64,000 nt of DNA from contig VYZB01000293.1 of assembly GCA_013397455.1 (NCBI GenBank), positions 738,705 through 802,704 on the forward strand, written 5' to 3'. Numbering within the stretch: the stretch's first letter is position 1; each line of letters begins with the position of its first letter. The stretch comes from Crotophaga sulcirostris (taxonomy: Eukaryota > Chordata > Aves > Cuculiformes > Crotophagidae). Positions 13,161 through 26,500 of the stretch are shown here, in pieces. Below the pieces are notes generated by a model. That model was given only the letters and a program-made list of their open reading frames with translations. It was not told the DNA's origin and did no database searches. The position numbers and the translations under genes were made by a program.

Positions 13161-15290
13161 TGAAGCAAGAAAAGATTGACAGGCAGCACACTTACCTTGA
13201 CTACTATCAGTAGGATAGAGCGTCCTCTGTCAACAAGTTCTCTCATGTTTTCCCACTATTTTTGAAGAAAGTCTTCCCACAGGAGACTCCATCTATTTCT
13301 TCCAGTTGAGATATTTCACCCTCTTTACTCAATGAAAAATGAAACTATGACCTTGTCCTCTCATCACCATAAAAATGAAGGTTTTTGACATCCTGAAAAC
13401 ACAAGGACACTGGCTGCATCAATCTGATAGTGCCCTGAAAAATGCTCTGGGAAGTGTCAATGACATTTTCAGTCGTTACAGCATTCTGCACACATGTTTC
13501 CAGCAAGAAAAGGAAGCATTATGCCTAGAGAAAGAAGGCGTAAACAAATCGGGCAGAATGAGTAAGAAGGGCTGAAGAGGGAGAGACTCAACAAGGACAT
13601 TAGTCCCTTGTAGTCCTAACAGATCCTGTACCTGAGCCCTGGCAGGAGCAGCACAATGCTGCTCAAGATCTGGCATGCTTGATGACAAGAGAACAGGGTC
13701 AAACACTTTGCCATGGAAATAAGGCATGAAAACAACCAGAAGGTGTCTACTTTTAAAGGAAACAGCATAGGCAAAGGGACACGTCAGAAGCCAAGTGAAG
13801 AAGTAGTTTGTACTGCATATAATCTCAAAAATGAGAGGAATAGCCAAAGAAGGAGAAGATGCAACACATCTGAGCTACTGTTTCTTTCAGATCATACATG
13901 GTCTTTGCCCATGGAGATTGGGTTTGTCCTTGGTGGGGGCTCTTCTCTGACAACCAGCAGTGTCAACATCATCCCCCCATGGAAGCAGTGTGCTCTGGCC
14001 TGGCAGTGGTATCCTGGTGCCGAGTACTCTGCTGACCTCTTTTTACCAACCGTCCAGCCTTCCTGCCCTGCCCTACGGTGACAGAAACTTCTTGCCAGTG
14101 ACAGATTCTCACTGACTGATGTCAATGAGGTGCTTAAAACCAGCTACAACTAACCCCGCCTGCAATGTAAACTCCACTCTTCATAAGATATGGGATGTTG
14201 TTAACAGCAAAACCTGGCAGTGCCCTGGCTCTTGTGCCACTGTTGTAACCTAAGGCTGTAAAGAGCAGAGGGTCCATAGACTGTGGGGGACCTGCAGGTT
14301 TTACTCAGGACCCCGATATTGTCCCCTCACCCTTACTCACACTCACTTTCTCCCCATCCTTCTGCATCTTATTTCTTCCTTTTCTTTCCCAGTGAGAAAC
14401 TACAAGTTCCAACATACATACTACACAGGCGTACATACATACTTATAAACACAGAGAGGGGTTTGGCTGTTTGATGTCTATAGCAAAGGAACTGCTAATC
14501 ATCCTGTCTCCCTGCTGCTTTCCTGACTGCTACTTGCAATAGGACCAAGGTTTGGTAGGAGCTGAGAGATGCCAGCTGTCCATACTGGGACCATCCTAAG
14601 GCACAAAACTCTGCATGTAGCACTGACACTGCTTCTCTTTTCTGCTTATGCCAAGTGTACCAGGAACCTTGTGTTAAACAGGGCTCTCTCATGAAAGGAG
14701 AGTGATTGATCATCCAAGGTAAGTGGAGCAATCATGACAAAGGAGCAGGAGCATGTGTAGAAGCACAAAGAAAGGGAAGTCTGGGACTTGAATACGGTAA
14801 GTTGTCCCTGCCCTCAAGCTGCTTTTCTTTTTCTGTAGCATTGGACAACTCCCTCAAAATGACACTGTCTGCATGTCTCCCCACTGTGCAAATCCTGGAA
14901 AAAGTTGTCCGCACAGCAGTAGATGAATCACAGACAAATGCAGTCAGCTATTTGGAAAAGCCAGCTAGATATTTGCCTGAACTTACCTATTTCCCATCAG
15001 ATAAAGTATACTAGAATGTTTGCAATAGAGAAATTTACTGTACAGTTTAAAAATAAACAATATGGATAATAAACCAAAGCAGTCATAAATCATACAATGC
15101 TGTGTAATCTGCTTATTTTGTAAAATAATAAGTGATTATGTTATTCTATAACAACTGCCAGTTTTACTCTAGTATATTCAGTAGACTGTGAAACTATGAC
15201 TTCACATAATTAATTCTTCTCACATGTAGAGTTTTTGGTCTTTTCAGTCTGGGTTTTGTTTTTCAGTCTGTGCCACTGCATAAAAGCATT
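13161..15290. other. Intron stretch without genes
   Basis: Somewhat more GC-rich than the neighbouring intron around 13600-14650, which explains the long open frames here (13476-13847 minus, 13713-14081 plus, 14706-15014 plus). None shows a family motif or paired splice sites. It may contain diverged repeat sequence that I cannot name. Confidence 0.5.
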
Positions 15291-15538
15291 TAGACTAGAC
15301 CAGACCAGACCAAACTAGAATATTTCAGTTACAAGGGACTTAAAATGATAATCGAGTCCAACTGCCTGATCACTTCAGAGCTTACCAAAAATTAAAGCAT
15401 GTTATTAAAGGTATTGTCCAAATGCCTCTTAAACAATGGCAGGCATGGGGCACCAACCACCTCTCTAGGAAGCCTTTTCCAGTGTTTGACCACTCTCTCA
15501 TTGAAAAATTTTCCTAGTACCAAGTCTGAATCCTCCCA
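15291..15538 (-). mobile_element. Old CR1 LINE 3' end (CR1-X/D-like)
   Basis: The plus strand opens with 5-bp terminal repeats (AGACC AGACC AGACC), then AATATTTCAGTTACAAGGGA and GAGTCCAACTGCCTGATCAC, later CCAAATGCCTCTTAAACA and CCACCTCTCTAGGAAGCC. This is the reverse complement of a CR1 subfamily 3' end that differs from the ATCACAGT-ending copies. The level of change suggests an older insertion. The copy is about 250 bp and 5'-truncated. Confidence 0.85.
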
Positions 15539-18500
15539 TTTGTAAAATATTGTTTTAATATATATTTCAAAATAACAACATTTTGAATGCCTGTTTTTTC
15601 AAGCAAAATCAGGGATGGACATATAAGGCTTGGAAGTACAGTTTAATATTTCCCTTACAGAAAGATACTGTAATTATGCGTCTGATTGTTATCAAATCAA
15701 TAACCATTTTTGTTTAACATTATACTGTGCGTATTTATATGCATATTGAATAGCTATAGAAATCCATTTCAGGAGTACAATTCTTTGTGATAGCTACAAT
15801 TTATTTCTGAGTGATGAATTTTAGATCTCTTTCATGCTCTGGTTTATATAAAAGGTTTATAATAAGCATTTTCTAATATTAAAATTTCTTTAAATTAGTG
15901 ACAAAATTAGTTATTTTTCATATAAGTTCAAACAGATTGTGAACTTACTTCACATGAATAACTAATGCACTCTAAGCAAGCAACTAAAATGTAGTAGGTA
16001 CGAAGCAGTAAGCAATAAAGCTGCCATATTTATAGACATGTAACTATATAAGTAAACAAATTAGATTTTAGACACTAAGGAAGTGGGTCCACAGAATAGC
16101 TACTTCAAAGGGTGCTGTTCCGTTGCACCTCTTTAGGTGCCTTAACCTGTAAAGCTATGAAAGTTACCAAATATCCAGGCACAGCACTTCCCACAATTAC
16201 GTTACTCTGATCTTTGGTTGACCATCAAGCTTACTCCTTTCCAAAAATAAAAACTGCAATTATATTATAGCTTGCAGGTGTATGGTTTGTATGTATTTGA
16301 GATTATCAAATAACATTTTTCACTACCTTCTTTCCATTCCTTCTTTTAAATCTAAAAAAATTAATTGGTTTAGTACACTTCTATAGCACTTCATTTTCTG
16401 GAATGGCATGGAATAAATCTTTGTGACTCTTCACTTGGAAAACTCAATAAAAAGTAGCTACATGAAACAGATCCTAAAAAGAATAGAAAAAAACTCCACA
16501 AATATTCTTTTTATAATGTTTGAGAATATGTCTCTTCACGGGAATATTAAATTTAAAACATCACTTTATTACAGCAGTTCTGACCATTCAAGTGTTTATA
16601 GCTAGTCATTTTAAGTAAAAATAATCAATAAGGAAACAAGGCTCTAAATACATTCTATTAAATTCTTTCTTCTAGTATTCTATGACACAAGAAAGATGTT
16701 GCTTTCTTTTTTCTAGTACTGACAAATATAAAAAAGAGCAAGGCAAAAGTCTCTTTTAAATACAACATAATTATGCGTAGTTTTTAGAAGGTATATCACA
16801 CTTAGATCTTTTTTCAGGATTAGACTAAGATCAGTGAAAGAACTTGAGAACTTCTGGAAGTCTGACATTTTCCTTATCCCCATCTGTATGGAAACATGAT
16901 CTGGTGAAAGTCCACACGGGTTAGAACACAGTGACCACATAATGCTTTTGAAAATCCCATTCCAAATTCTTGTAGGCTTACATTACATAATAAAAGGCAT
17001 ACAACCAAACCTATAGCGCAAATTCCTCATTTCCAAAATTAGGGAATGCCAGAATTTGCCTCAGTGATTTTATTTTTTTCTGTTGTGATTCTGACTCCTA
17101 CATTTTTATATGCATGTATAGCTTTTAATATCATGGTCACATACTTCATTTTCCTCCAGATCCCCAAATCATCAGTGCCCAGAATATACAATGAACAACT
17201 AATCAATATTCCTTTTCATCTCTTTTATTCAATATTAATCCCAAACACCACTGATCTTTTGGGAATCAAGAAAAATGGTTTAATGTAAAGTTTGGAGGAA
17301 AGTTTTAATTATAAAGTCTTGTGACTTTTCTCTTTCTCTTCTCTCCTGTTCCCCTCCCCTTTTCCTTCAGCTCTTGCCTTGGACCCACTTCACATCTCGG
17401 GTCCCCTGTTCGTTCCACTCTGATGGACCTCTCAGCTGTCTTCACACACCAAAACAAAACCATGCCTAAGAGAGACTCTCTCTTACAGACGGCTCCCTCA
17501 ACCAGCTTGACTTTCAGCTGCCAAAGTAGTGTGCATACAGGAAAAGGGGTGGAAACACGACTGAGGACGGTGCCATAATAGGGCTTGGGCAACCCAGAGT
17601 GAGACTGGCTTAAGCTGCCATTGAACCCCACTGTGACTGACACAGCAACTTGTGCTTCCAAGGCATGGGGCCATGCCATGAATCCATGCATAAAGGGAAC
17701 AGAAACACACTCTTATGCTGCAGATAATCAGCTCCACCCACATCAAAACTTCGTAAATCTTGCTGAAATCTCTGTCTTTCTGTCTTAACACTGACAGTGG
17801 CTAGCTAACCTGAATGGAGATAACATGAAACACTTTATTACAACTTGTAAATGAGTTTCCATGGGTTGGTTGTTTTTCTTTAAATAAGGCTCAAATGTGT
17901 TACAAAGTTCTTGTGCATTCATTAGCCTGCATAGTTGCCCTCAGCGGGGATTTCCCTGGCTACATGCTCAGAGATCAGCTCGTGGTAACTCAGGCTGAGC
18001 ACAAAGAGAAGCACAGGAAGAATCTACAAGGGGTTTTGTGGCAATAACCATTTTTACCCTCCAGTGCTTAAGAAATATGTATCATCTTTTTCGGATTATC
18101 TTAATAATGAATACTCTTTTTGTATCGTACACACAGAAGTCTGCTAAAAAATTTTCTATTCCAGATCCTACCAGATGAAAAGCATGGGATTCACTATGCA
18201 CTGAGCATAAACAGTACATAAACGGACATATATTCAAGAAGACAGAACTGTCATTAAATATATGTCATTATCTATATATGTGAACACATATAAATACGTG
18301 AATAGTTGCATGACCCACATATCTCCACTAGATTCTGCAGAACAGCATAGAATAATATCCAGGTATAGAAATGATGCAACACTTATTTGTCAGTGAGTGA
18401 GCTGTGGGAGGTGGGAATTAAAGGTGTGATCTTGAAACAAGAAGAGCAAAGGGAGAAAAATTGCATCTGGAGACAGCATGGCACTGCTCTGCTGACCGAA

Positions 18501-19197
18501 ACAGAAAAGGGAACAAGTTGTAAATTGCTGGAAAAAAAGAGTTTTGTAAAAGGAAGTCACGTTATACAGGCATTAGTGGTCTTTCCACAGCACACAGAGC
18601 TGAAAGTATGAATATATATTAGATTTAAATATAGATATCCATGCAACATGTTGGAAAAAAATCCTTTGCATATAGTTATTTGCACAAACATACCCATGAT
18701 CAGATAAAGAGCTGTACAAATACATGTATGGTTAAGTAGAATACTCTCTACTTCTCATATTAACATTTGCACATGTATATATCACACTTTCAAATATTTA
18801 AAGATTTTTTTTCTCTTTCTGCGTCTTTAAAACTCATAAGAGTACATACTGTGATTAAATTAATTTTTAAAAATGAAGAGACTACTGCATGTCTAAGTGA
18901 GCTATTATTTGCTGGCTTATAATCATCTTTTCTGTGTCTATTAGACTCACTGATACATTAATTGCTTATCAAAATTTGAAACAGTTCATGAGTCACTCTG
19001 AAGATAAAATAAATAAATATTAATGAGTCAGTTTCAACAGAATTCATGTCCTCTGCTTCTTAAAGCAGAAAGATTGTATTTATTGTCATAATTGACACCT
19101 AATCAAGCCATCCTCAGCAAATGAGAACTGACTAGATCACCATGTTTCAAGACAGCAATGCATCATAGTCTTATTTGACCAAATTATAGATCAAAGA
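15539..19197. other. Intron stretch without genes
   Basis: AT-rich intron. A GC-richer island at 17330-17700 carries the longest open frame of the stretch (17305-17691, minus, 128 aa), which has no recognisable features. A TTTAGGTGCCTTAAC motif lies at 16132. No RNA gene or exon seen. Confidence 0.55.
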
Positions 19198-19606
19198 GAA
19201 TCACAGAACCATTAAGACTGGAAAAGAGCTCTAAGATCATCAAATCCAACTGTCAGTACAACTCCACCTTACCTACTAAACCATGTCCTGAACTGCCACG
19301 TCTACACATTTTTTTAACATCTCCAGGTATGGAGACTCCACCACTTCCCTGGGCAGCCTTTTCCAATGCTTCGCCACTGTTTCACTGAAGAAATTTTTCC
19401 TAATATCCAATCTAAACCTCCCCTGATACAACCTGAGGCCAATTCCTCTCCTCCCATTGCTTGTTACTTGGGAGAAGAGACCAACATCTACCTTGCTACA
19501 ATCTCCTTTCAGGTAATTATAGGTAGTGATAAGGTTTCCCCTCAGCCTCCTCTTCTTCAGACTAAACAACGCCAGTTCCCTTAGCTGCTCCTAGTGTTTT
19601 GCTCCA
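19198..19606 (-). mobile_element. CR1 LINE 3' portion close to the GPC5 exon
   Basis: The plus strand reads AATCACAGAACCATTAAGAC, then AAGATCATCAAATCCAACTG and CTTCCCTGGGCAGCC, a reverse-complement CR1 3' end. The minus-strand open frame 19276-19569 encodes the ORF2 C-terminus, with [13 protein letters not shown] and [12 protein letters not shown]. The copy ends 211 bp downstream of the exon's splice donor and lies in the gene's sense orientation. It is 5'-truncated. Confidence 0.92.
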
Positions 19607-19811
19607 CAAAGGAGAGAAAGGACTGGTCAATTATAACACAGAGATTAAGTGAAAGATACGTCTAAATGCAAAGGCCTGGTGTAGAGTCAGTGAAAAACGA
19701 AATATTTAGTTTTGTAAGTTTGGAAGTGATTCTATATGAGAACAATAGTAATAGTTATCAGCGTTACTTTTCTTAGCGTCATGTTTGCACCGAGGGTGGA
19801 TAAAAAAAGCT

Positions 19812-19820
19812 TTTTACCTG
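19812..19820 (-). other. Splice donor of the glypican exon
   Basis: The minus strand reads CAG|GTAAAA, with the exon ending at 19818 and GT at 19817-19816. It matches the donor consensus except for A instead of G at intron position +5. The exon ends on a complete codon, so the downstream intron is phase 0. The boundary agrees with loss of glypican similarity after ...ELSEQ. Confidence 0.88.
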
Positions 19821-20512
19821 CTCGGATAATTCTGGCCCATTGATACGAGCCTGTACAAGAGCGTCATTAACAAGTGAATGAAAGTTTAGAAGCACGTGCT
19901 CAATGTCGTGTGTTCCTCTCATGGCACTTGAGAGATCCTCCAGGGACTGAATATATCCTTGCCAATGAAGATCAACTTCTGCCATGTTAGCTAAGCAGCC
20001 TCGGATGACATTGAGGCAGTAGCCCATACAGGGCTTACTTAGAGTCAGCCCTTGGCAATAGGGACAGTACTGCATTCTCAGTAAAGCTCTGCTGCAGTCT
20101 TTAGAGAAATGCAGATGATCTGTTGTATTGATAACTTCAATCCCCAAATTCAGAGCCTGCAAGAAAGTCCGGCTGGGTAACAGTGATCTTTCCATTTGTC
20201 CTATGGCTTTTTTGGGAATGTTACCAAAGGGCCTGATGTCTCTTCTCGCCATGCGGAGGCATTCCGCATATTCTAGTGAAATGTCAGTCAGACCAGGGTT
20301 AATCACGTGGTTGTAGACTACTGGGAACAGAGTATCAAAAAATCTGTTGACGAATTCTTCTGTGCTAACATCTGTGCCAAATATGAAGAGTCCAACATCT
20401 GTGAAAAATTCCTGAACACGTGTAGTAGCCTCGACAGCCATGTTTCTATAAGTACTGCAGAAAAGTGTGTTTGTGTAATTCTCAGCCAGTCTGATAAGCA
20501 TTTCAAAGGTTT
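19818..20512 (-). CDS. GPC5: Glypican-5 internal coding exon (probably exon 3)
   Basis: Glypicans are GPI-anchored heparan sulfate proteoglycans on the cell surface that modulate Hedgehog, Wnt, FGF and BMP signalling; this exon encodes part of the extracellular core. The exon is open throughout (231 codons, starting with the last 2 nt of a split codon and ending on a complete CAG). Counting from the internal Met at 20501, it holds eight cysteines (15, 81, 136, 146, 149, 158, 162, 169) and two N-glycosylation sequons (NYT at 8, NTT at 125). Residues 146-169 match the glypican signature C-x2-C-x-G-[LIVM]-x4-P-C-x2-[FY]-C-x2-[LIVM]-x2-G-C at every position. Segments such as RTFLQALNLGIEVINTTDHL and NMAEVD are shared by the GPC3/GPC5 subfamily; MQYCP, KPCMGYCLNV and HDIEHVLLNFHSLVNDA fit GPC5 as I remember it better than GPC3. 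No signal peptide, GAG-attachment sites or GPI signal are here; they lie in other exons outside the window. The reading frame continues past the donor for 12 codons to 19779, but that is intron. The identification as a glypican is near certain; GPC5 over GPC3 is strong; the exon number is inference. Confidence 0.95.
19995..20066 (-). other. GPC5: Glypican cysteine signature within the exon
   Basis: These 24 codons hold the family signature. The six cysteines, plus the Gly, Pro, Tyr, Val and Gly positions of the pattern, are all intact. In glypicans of known structure these cysteines form disulfides that hold the helical core together. Full conservation indicates a functional gene rather than a processed or decaying copy. 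Confidence 0.95.
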
Positions 20513-20532
20513 CTGTAATTAAAAAAAAAAAA
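20513..20532 (-). other. Splice acceptor of the glypican exon
   Basis: Read on the minus strand, an uninterrupted run of 12 T is followed by AATTACAG and then the exon (AA ACC TTT GAA ATG). The AG is at 20514-20513. The exon begins with the last two bases of a split codon, so the upstream intron is phase 1. The long T-run is a strong polypyrimidine tract. Confidence 0.9.
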
Positions 20533-23500
20533 GTTCATTATTTTTAAGGTTTAAAAATTATTATAAGAACTTGCAAAAATCACATCAGGACATCTTACAC
20601 TAATGCCAAATGCATTTTTGCATTAGAATATATGAAGACACAAACTTCTCACAAACTGTGACAACTGTCTTTTGTATATAGGAAAAAAACTTACATGCAA
20701 TGTTACAACACAATTAATAATCCATATGCTTTCTTGGTAGGATATATTAAACACAGTCCAAAAAATATAAAAGGAAATCAATTGAAAGCTGAGTTACTAA
20801 GTAAAAAAATACAACAAAGCCCTACTGTATCTGTCTACATATATGCATACATTAGCTCTCTCCTCTCACGACTCATTCTACAAGTTGTTACAGAAAGTTA
20901 AATGTTCTCAGTCACTCCACTTCAAGTCATTCCTCTTACCATCCTAAATGGATGGGCAAAAGTAACAATTTGAACAACTCCTTCATTCCATTAAAACTTA
21001 ACTCTTAACAGATGAAACAGTTTTGTCTTCTTGTCCTCCAAAGGAAGGAGATGTACCAAACACACATGAGATCGTGCTTTTGAATGATGCTCTTTGGTGT
21101 AGTGATTGCTATGATCAAGCAAAGTGCTGGAATGTGCAGAATTGCCCTCCTCAGGCACTGTAACGGATACACCTCCTGTAAGCCTCAAGATCTGCATAAC
21201 CAGTAAAGTTTGAATGGATAAACTTATATTTTGTTTCATGTATTAGGTGGCAATCCTTAAGTACACTGAGTCATTTTTAATAAAAACAGTGAAAGTATAC
21301 TGGAGAAGTATTCTCCCCTGATTTATCTTTGATTTGCAGGTAAGGAAAAATAATAATTTTCAAAATAGAAAAAGAGTATATGCATTGAGGAATTTCCTAG
21401 ATCTCCCTGAGAAGCTTGCATCTTTAATATATATCTATGCATGAGAGTAAATATATTATGATAAAAAGCTTGTTAAAGTCAGTGAAATGTTTCTCACTGA
21501 CTTCAGTGGGTTTGAAATTGCAGGCTTTGTGAAAAGGTCACAGAGAAGACATATTAAAACTAATCTGCTTATACTTTCTATACGTTCTTTGGTTTTTACA
21601 ACAAAAAATGAGATACGTGCTTATAAATCAGTCATCACCTCTGTTCCTCTGCTATCTATTAACTCTTAGTTTCATATTTCATAACACTGAGAAGACTGAT
21701 TTTGCTGTCTCTTTTTTCTATTCCTCTAACATTCAGATAAGTAAGATGCAAAATCTTGACTGCCCTCAGTAAAGAGTAGGAAAATGCATCCCACATCTTT
21801 TTTTTAAATTACGTTGTCACATACATACCTACATCTCTCCTGAAGTGAATTTCACTATCAGCACTCATATTTGCCAAATATCACAGTAATTCAGCAAAGG
21901 GTTTGATGTTTCAAAAGTCAGACTCCTGAAGTCAGGACCCTATATGGAGCTTGGCTCCCACCAGTGGAGACTTGTTCAATACAGCAAAGTGTCTTCAATT
22001 TATCCCATCAGTTGACATGCAGAATAGCAGCTGAGTACCTGCATCACCACTAGCTCTGTGACTTTTCTCAACCTCAGCACCTCATGCCAGATCACACCTG
22101 AGACACTGCACTGCATCCTGTGGGTTTAGGTGTGCACATGTGTATGGGAGACCTACGTCCTTCTGGAGCAGCAAATAAGACACAACGTATGAGATGAGGC
22201 ATATTAGATTAAGTAAGATGCCCACTTTAAGGTGACTGAAAAGAGGAGAGCTCCGCTAGCTACAATGGTAGTTTGGACACCTAGCTTACATGGTGGCACA
22301 TATACATGGACAGCTAAATTACAGCCAAAAAATATCCTACTGTAAATTATATGTCATTTTTATTAGAGAGAACAAGGAATGCACAGAAAGTACAGTCCTA
22401 CTATGGAGGTTTTATTTAGTGGCCTATGATTATTTAATATCATTTTCAATGGTAGATGCTGTTTATCTTTCTGTCTGGAAGGACATGGATATCCTGCAGA
22501 TCCAGTGTCACATCTGTAGGCTTAATGTGTATGTTTTGCATTTAAAATGGTACTAGATGGCTGTACCTAGACAACTAAACTAAATTCTAGATACCTAGTT
22601 ATCAGTGACTTCAGAACCCTGCATATAAAAGTTTGGCGCAGCCAGAATAACGAAGAAAAAATTTAAGTCAAGGTGATTTTTGGTTTAGATATAATAAAGT
22701 GCAAAGATTATTAAAGCCTCCTAGGAAAATGGCTATTTTTGTAACTGTAGATTCAGCCTTTTACACAAATTTTGCCAATGTTTCTTATGAAATTTGTTAA
22801 AGTAGGTAATATTAATAAAATAATGATGTTAAAATAATCTCTGTAGAATGATTTGAATATGATTTTTATGATGATTTTCTATTTTTCATTACTTTTTTCT
22901 AGATTAAAACCATAAAGTACTTGATCTAAAATGTCTGTTACAATCCACGGGTGGAGTATCCTATTACCAAGAGCACAAATATTTGATAAAAGAATAAATC
23001 ATGCTGCGCATGGATAATCAATAGATTTTACAATGTAGTATAAACAATAACAAACCTTCAAGACAGAACTACATTGCTTGTGCCCTAGCAGCCCACAGAT
23101 GAATGAGCCCAATAATTAACTGTATGATTTATTGACTATTTCTACTTTTCTAAACAGCATATGATAATACTGGCCACTTGTGTATAGGATTGTGCATCGC
23201 ACTGTTTAATAGCCATTTTAGGGTTGCTTATAAAATTTGTTAATCGAATTTATTCAAGTGGCACGTTTCCTACTTTATAATCACCAAAGCTATTCCAGAG
23301 ATTTGGTTTGTTCTCAGACAGTTTCAAGAATGACAGACAGCAAAGCAGACCTATGTTTGCTTTCAATATTCAACAGCTCCTGTGAACACCTTATGATGGC
23401 AATCTATGTCATTTACAACACTCTCGGAGACTGCAATGACAAGTCAAGTTATGCTGGTTCAACACTTCAAGCGTATTTTGGATTTAGCGACGTGGTTATG

Positions 23501-26500
23501 TATCTTAGAAGTCTATGGCCCCAGACTAACACCACCACTCTCTATTATTCAGCCACACAAAAGACATGGTGAGTTTTCAATCAGTATAAATCCAAAACAT
23601 AGAAGAGACATCTTAAATATATCCAAGATGAGCCAGACAAGCTCTTTTTATTGTTATTAAATGACTTTTTTAATCTGCAGGCTCACTACCTCTTACCTCT
23701 ATCCTTTATGAGATCTTCATAGTAACAGTTACAAAATACCCTACAGATAACTTCTGCAACACTACTGTGAATAACATCTAGTGTTTACTGTAAGTGACAC
23801 ATACACTTTATGTATCTTTGGTTACACTTAAAATTATGATTTGTACACTGCTAAATTGAAAATCTAGGTTGTCACTATATTAACCCATTAATTTTTTGAA
23901 TGAAAGTAATATCTCTCTTCCTGGTTTTGCTAAGAAGGAACAAACCACAAGGCTAGGGAAAAAAATTTTGCTAATAGTGTATTTAAAAAGTTATCAGAAA
24001 ATGATGTACAATAATTATCAGGTGACTGCTTTAAAAGAATCACAATCTTTCATTCATTTTCTTTAATATTGCTGTTCCTGAGAGACATGGGTAGTTATAA
24101 ATTATAAAGATACCACAATGTAGTAATCAGAGCAGTGGATTACTGACTTTAAAAGACAACACAAATCTGTGCACATGCCTTGCTTACTAAAGCAACTTAC
24201 AAACAGAACAAAAAAAAGAAATTGTGGGTTTTATTCCTGAATATTAATCAGATTTAATGGAAATATTGCACAGAATGAAATAGAATTTGGACTGAATTTT
24301 AAACCAGCCCTGCAATTCTCATCCTTAACAGTTTTGGCAAATTGTTTTTCTGATACATGTACCTTAGAAAATTATTTTTAAAAAAATTTTTATGCAATTG
24401 CATTGTTATAAAAGTAACTGCATTTTCTTAAGCTTATCCTTTCTTCACACACATAAATGTTCTATACAAGTTGCTAAATAAGAAAATGCATGGCCTGAAT
24501 TCTGAGTATTACCTTTTGAAACATCCATGGGATTTGACACAAAGAGTCTAATAAATTAGAAGTCCAGTATTAGTAGTGGGCCAAAAAAGTTGTAAAGTCT
24601 TATAATTCAGTATTAATCCACCGGACTACCTTACGTATTGTAAATTAATTCAGACTTAGTCAGGGTAACACATAGAAATCAATAAATTGTAACGAGACAG
24701 GTTAAAATCCATCCTTGAACTATGGACACAGCACTTGGAATTTGTTTCACATTTCAGAAGGGATACAAAACTGATGAGTTTGGATTATTTTGAGTATCAG
24801 TCCATAAAATACATGAATCCAGATAACTAAATCCAAGCAAAAGCTGAAAAACCTAATAACATTAGGAATGCATTATGACTTGAAAAATCCCATGGGAAAG
24901 TATTAACCTGGTGCCAGTCACCATTAATCTTCGGGGATCTCATATCTTCCTTCTGTTTATGGGAAGTGCAAATAATCCAGAAGCATCAAACTCTCCTTAC
25001 TAAAGGCTTATAGTCCAAACAAGAGTATCTTGCAGAAATTGCCCCATTAAAGTCAAGGGGAATGTCTCGGGTACGCTTTGCAGCCTCACAAATAAAAAAC
25101 ATTCAAAATTTATGGAAAAGAATAATTATGAAAAAGAAATTAACCTACCTACTACTACAAGCATAATATTTTTGTTTAAAATATAGCAAAGAAGTAAATA
25201 CATATAGATGGGGAATTCAGTGCAATTATTCCTAACTACAAAGTAGTACACAGTGCCAGATATACTGCAAAATCCCCTAATCATTTATCATATCAAAAAA
25301 TGAGCTGGGAAAATAAAGTCTTCAAGACATATAAATTAATGATAATGAATGAACTCATTAGGGCATTGCCTGTGAAGGTTATACAGGAGAAAGATCAAAA
25401 GGATAAGTGCCAGCAGAAGATATCTGAGATTCACTAAAACTGTTCCTCATTAACGCATATTTCAAATTAATCAGTTTAATAGACTATAGACTCACCATTG
25501 AAGTCAGTAAGAAAACAAGTAGAATGGATTAAACCTGCAGCCCAAATCAGCATCGTGTTGCCAAGTGTTAGTGATACACCTCAGGCTTTATAGCCATAAC
25601 TACTCATAACAGACTTCAGAACTTGTCAGGTCTTGTTTGGTCTTGAATTTATTTTAGCTCTACTTGTAAAAAAAAATCAAGACATTTTAATTAGAATTAG
25701 TTGACCATTCCCTAAATTTTCCTGTGTTCGCTGGCAAATTACTCAGATACTCAGATGGCAGGAACTTCTTGCATATCCTGTGATTTTTGACATTGGTTTA
25801 GTTATAATGTAATTTTCTTTCTTTCTTTCTTTTTTTTTTTACTTTTGTGAAATTGCATAATTCTCTTTAAAGGCCTACATGAAGGACTTAAAAAAAATTA
25901 AGTGATCAGGGTGCAACTAATCCCAAGAACACAGAGGGTAGGTAAGAGTGTATCCCATTAGCAAATACAGGATTGAAACAAACAAAATTAACCCTTAGAG
26001 GGCCCAACACCATCACGCAAGAAACCTCCATCAGCAGCCTCATGCTCCTTCCAGCGGTGAGCTCAGGACTGATGATTCATCTGAGCAATACACAGGAGGC
26101 ATGAGAACAGCACCAGAGAAAAGCAGACACTAGGAAGTGGGCGTATGACAGTTTTAGTTGGAATATTAATAGGAATTAGCAATCATAGATAATTTGGGCT
26201 ATAAGCCTTCGTGTCACTGCAATTACACTAAAAAGAACTGCTGCACTTTGAAAGACTGTTAAAATATGAGAAACAGCAAATTCTCTTGGATTCATATTTA
26301 AGGTGTGCTCTCTTTTTTGCCCATAACAAAATTGTGAGAACTCATAAGAAACTTATTCCTTCAAATGTATGTGTTAGTCACCTGAAGCTCCCTAAAAGTC
26401 AGTCAAGAGAAACAAGCACTTCTAAGGCATGATTCAGCTCTCTGACTTTAGATGACTACTTTTTGTTGACGTGAACTGCCCTCTGGAAGTGCTTATTCCT

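Larger units (their letters stand above)
1..19817 (-). other. GPC5: GPC5 downstream intron (partial)
   Basis: This is everything 3' of the exon on the transcribed strand. No further glypican exon was recognised, so the intron runs beyond the left edge of the window. It is AT-rich with repeat islands, listed separately. Intron status is inferred from the splice donor at 19817. Confidence 0.8.

Noticed and set aside
13476..13847. 123-aa open frame (minus), with 13713-14081 (plus, 122 aa) overlapping it
   Set aside because: Frames on both strands of the same region with no family motif or splice context; best explained by composition.
17305..17691. 128-aa open frame on the minus strand
   Set aside because: It lies in a GC-richer island where stops are rarer, has no recognisable domain and overlaps equally long frames in other phases.
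19779..19817. Open continuation of the glypican frame beyond the exon
   Set aside because: It follows a consensus GT donor, and glypican similarity ends at the splice site.
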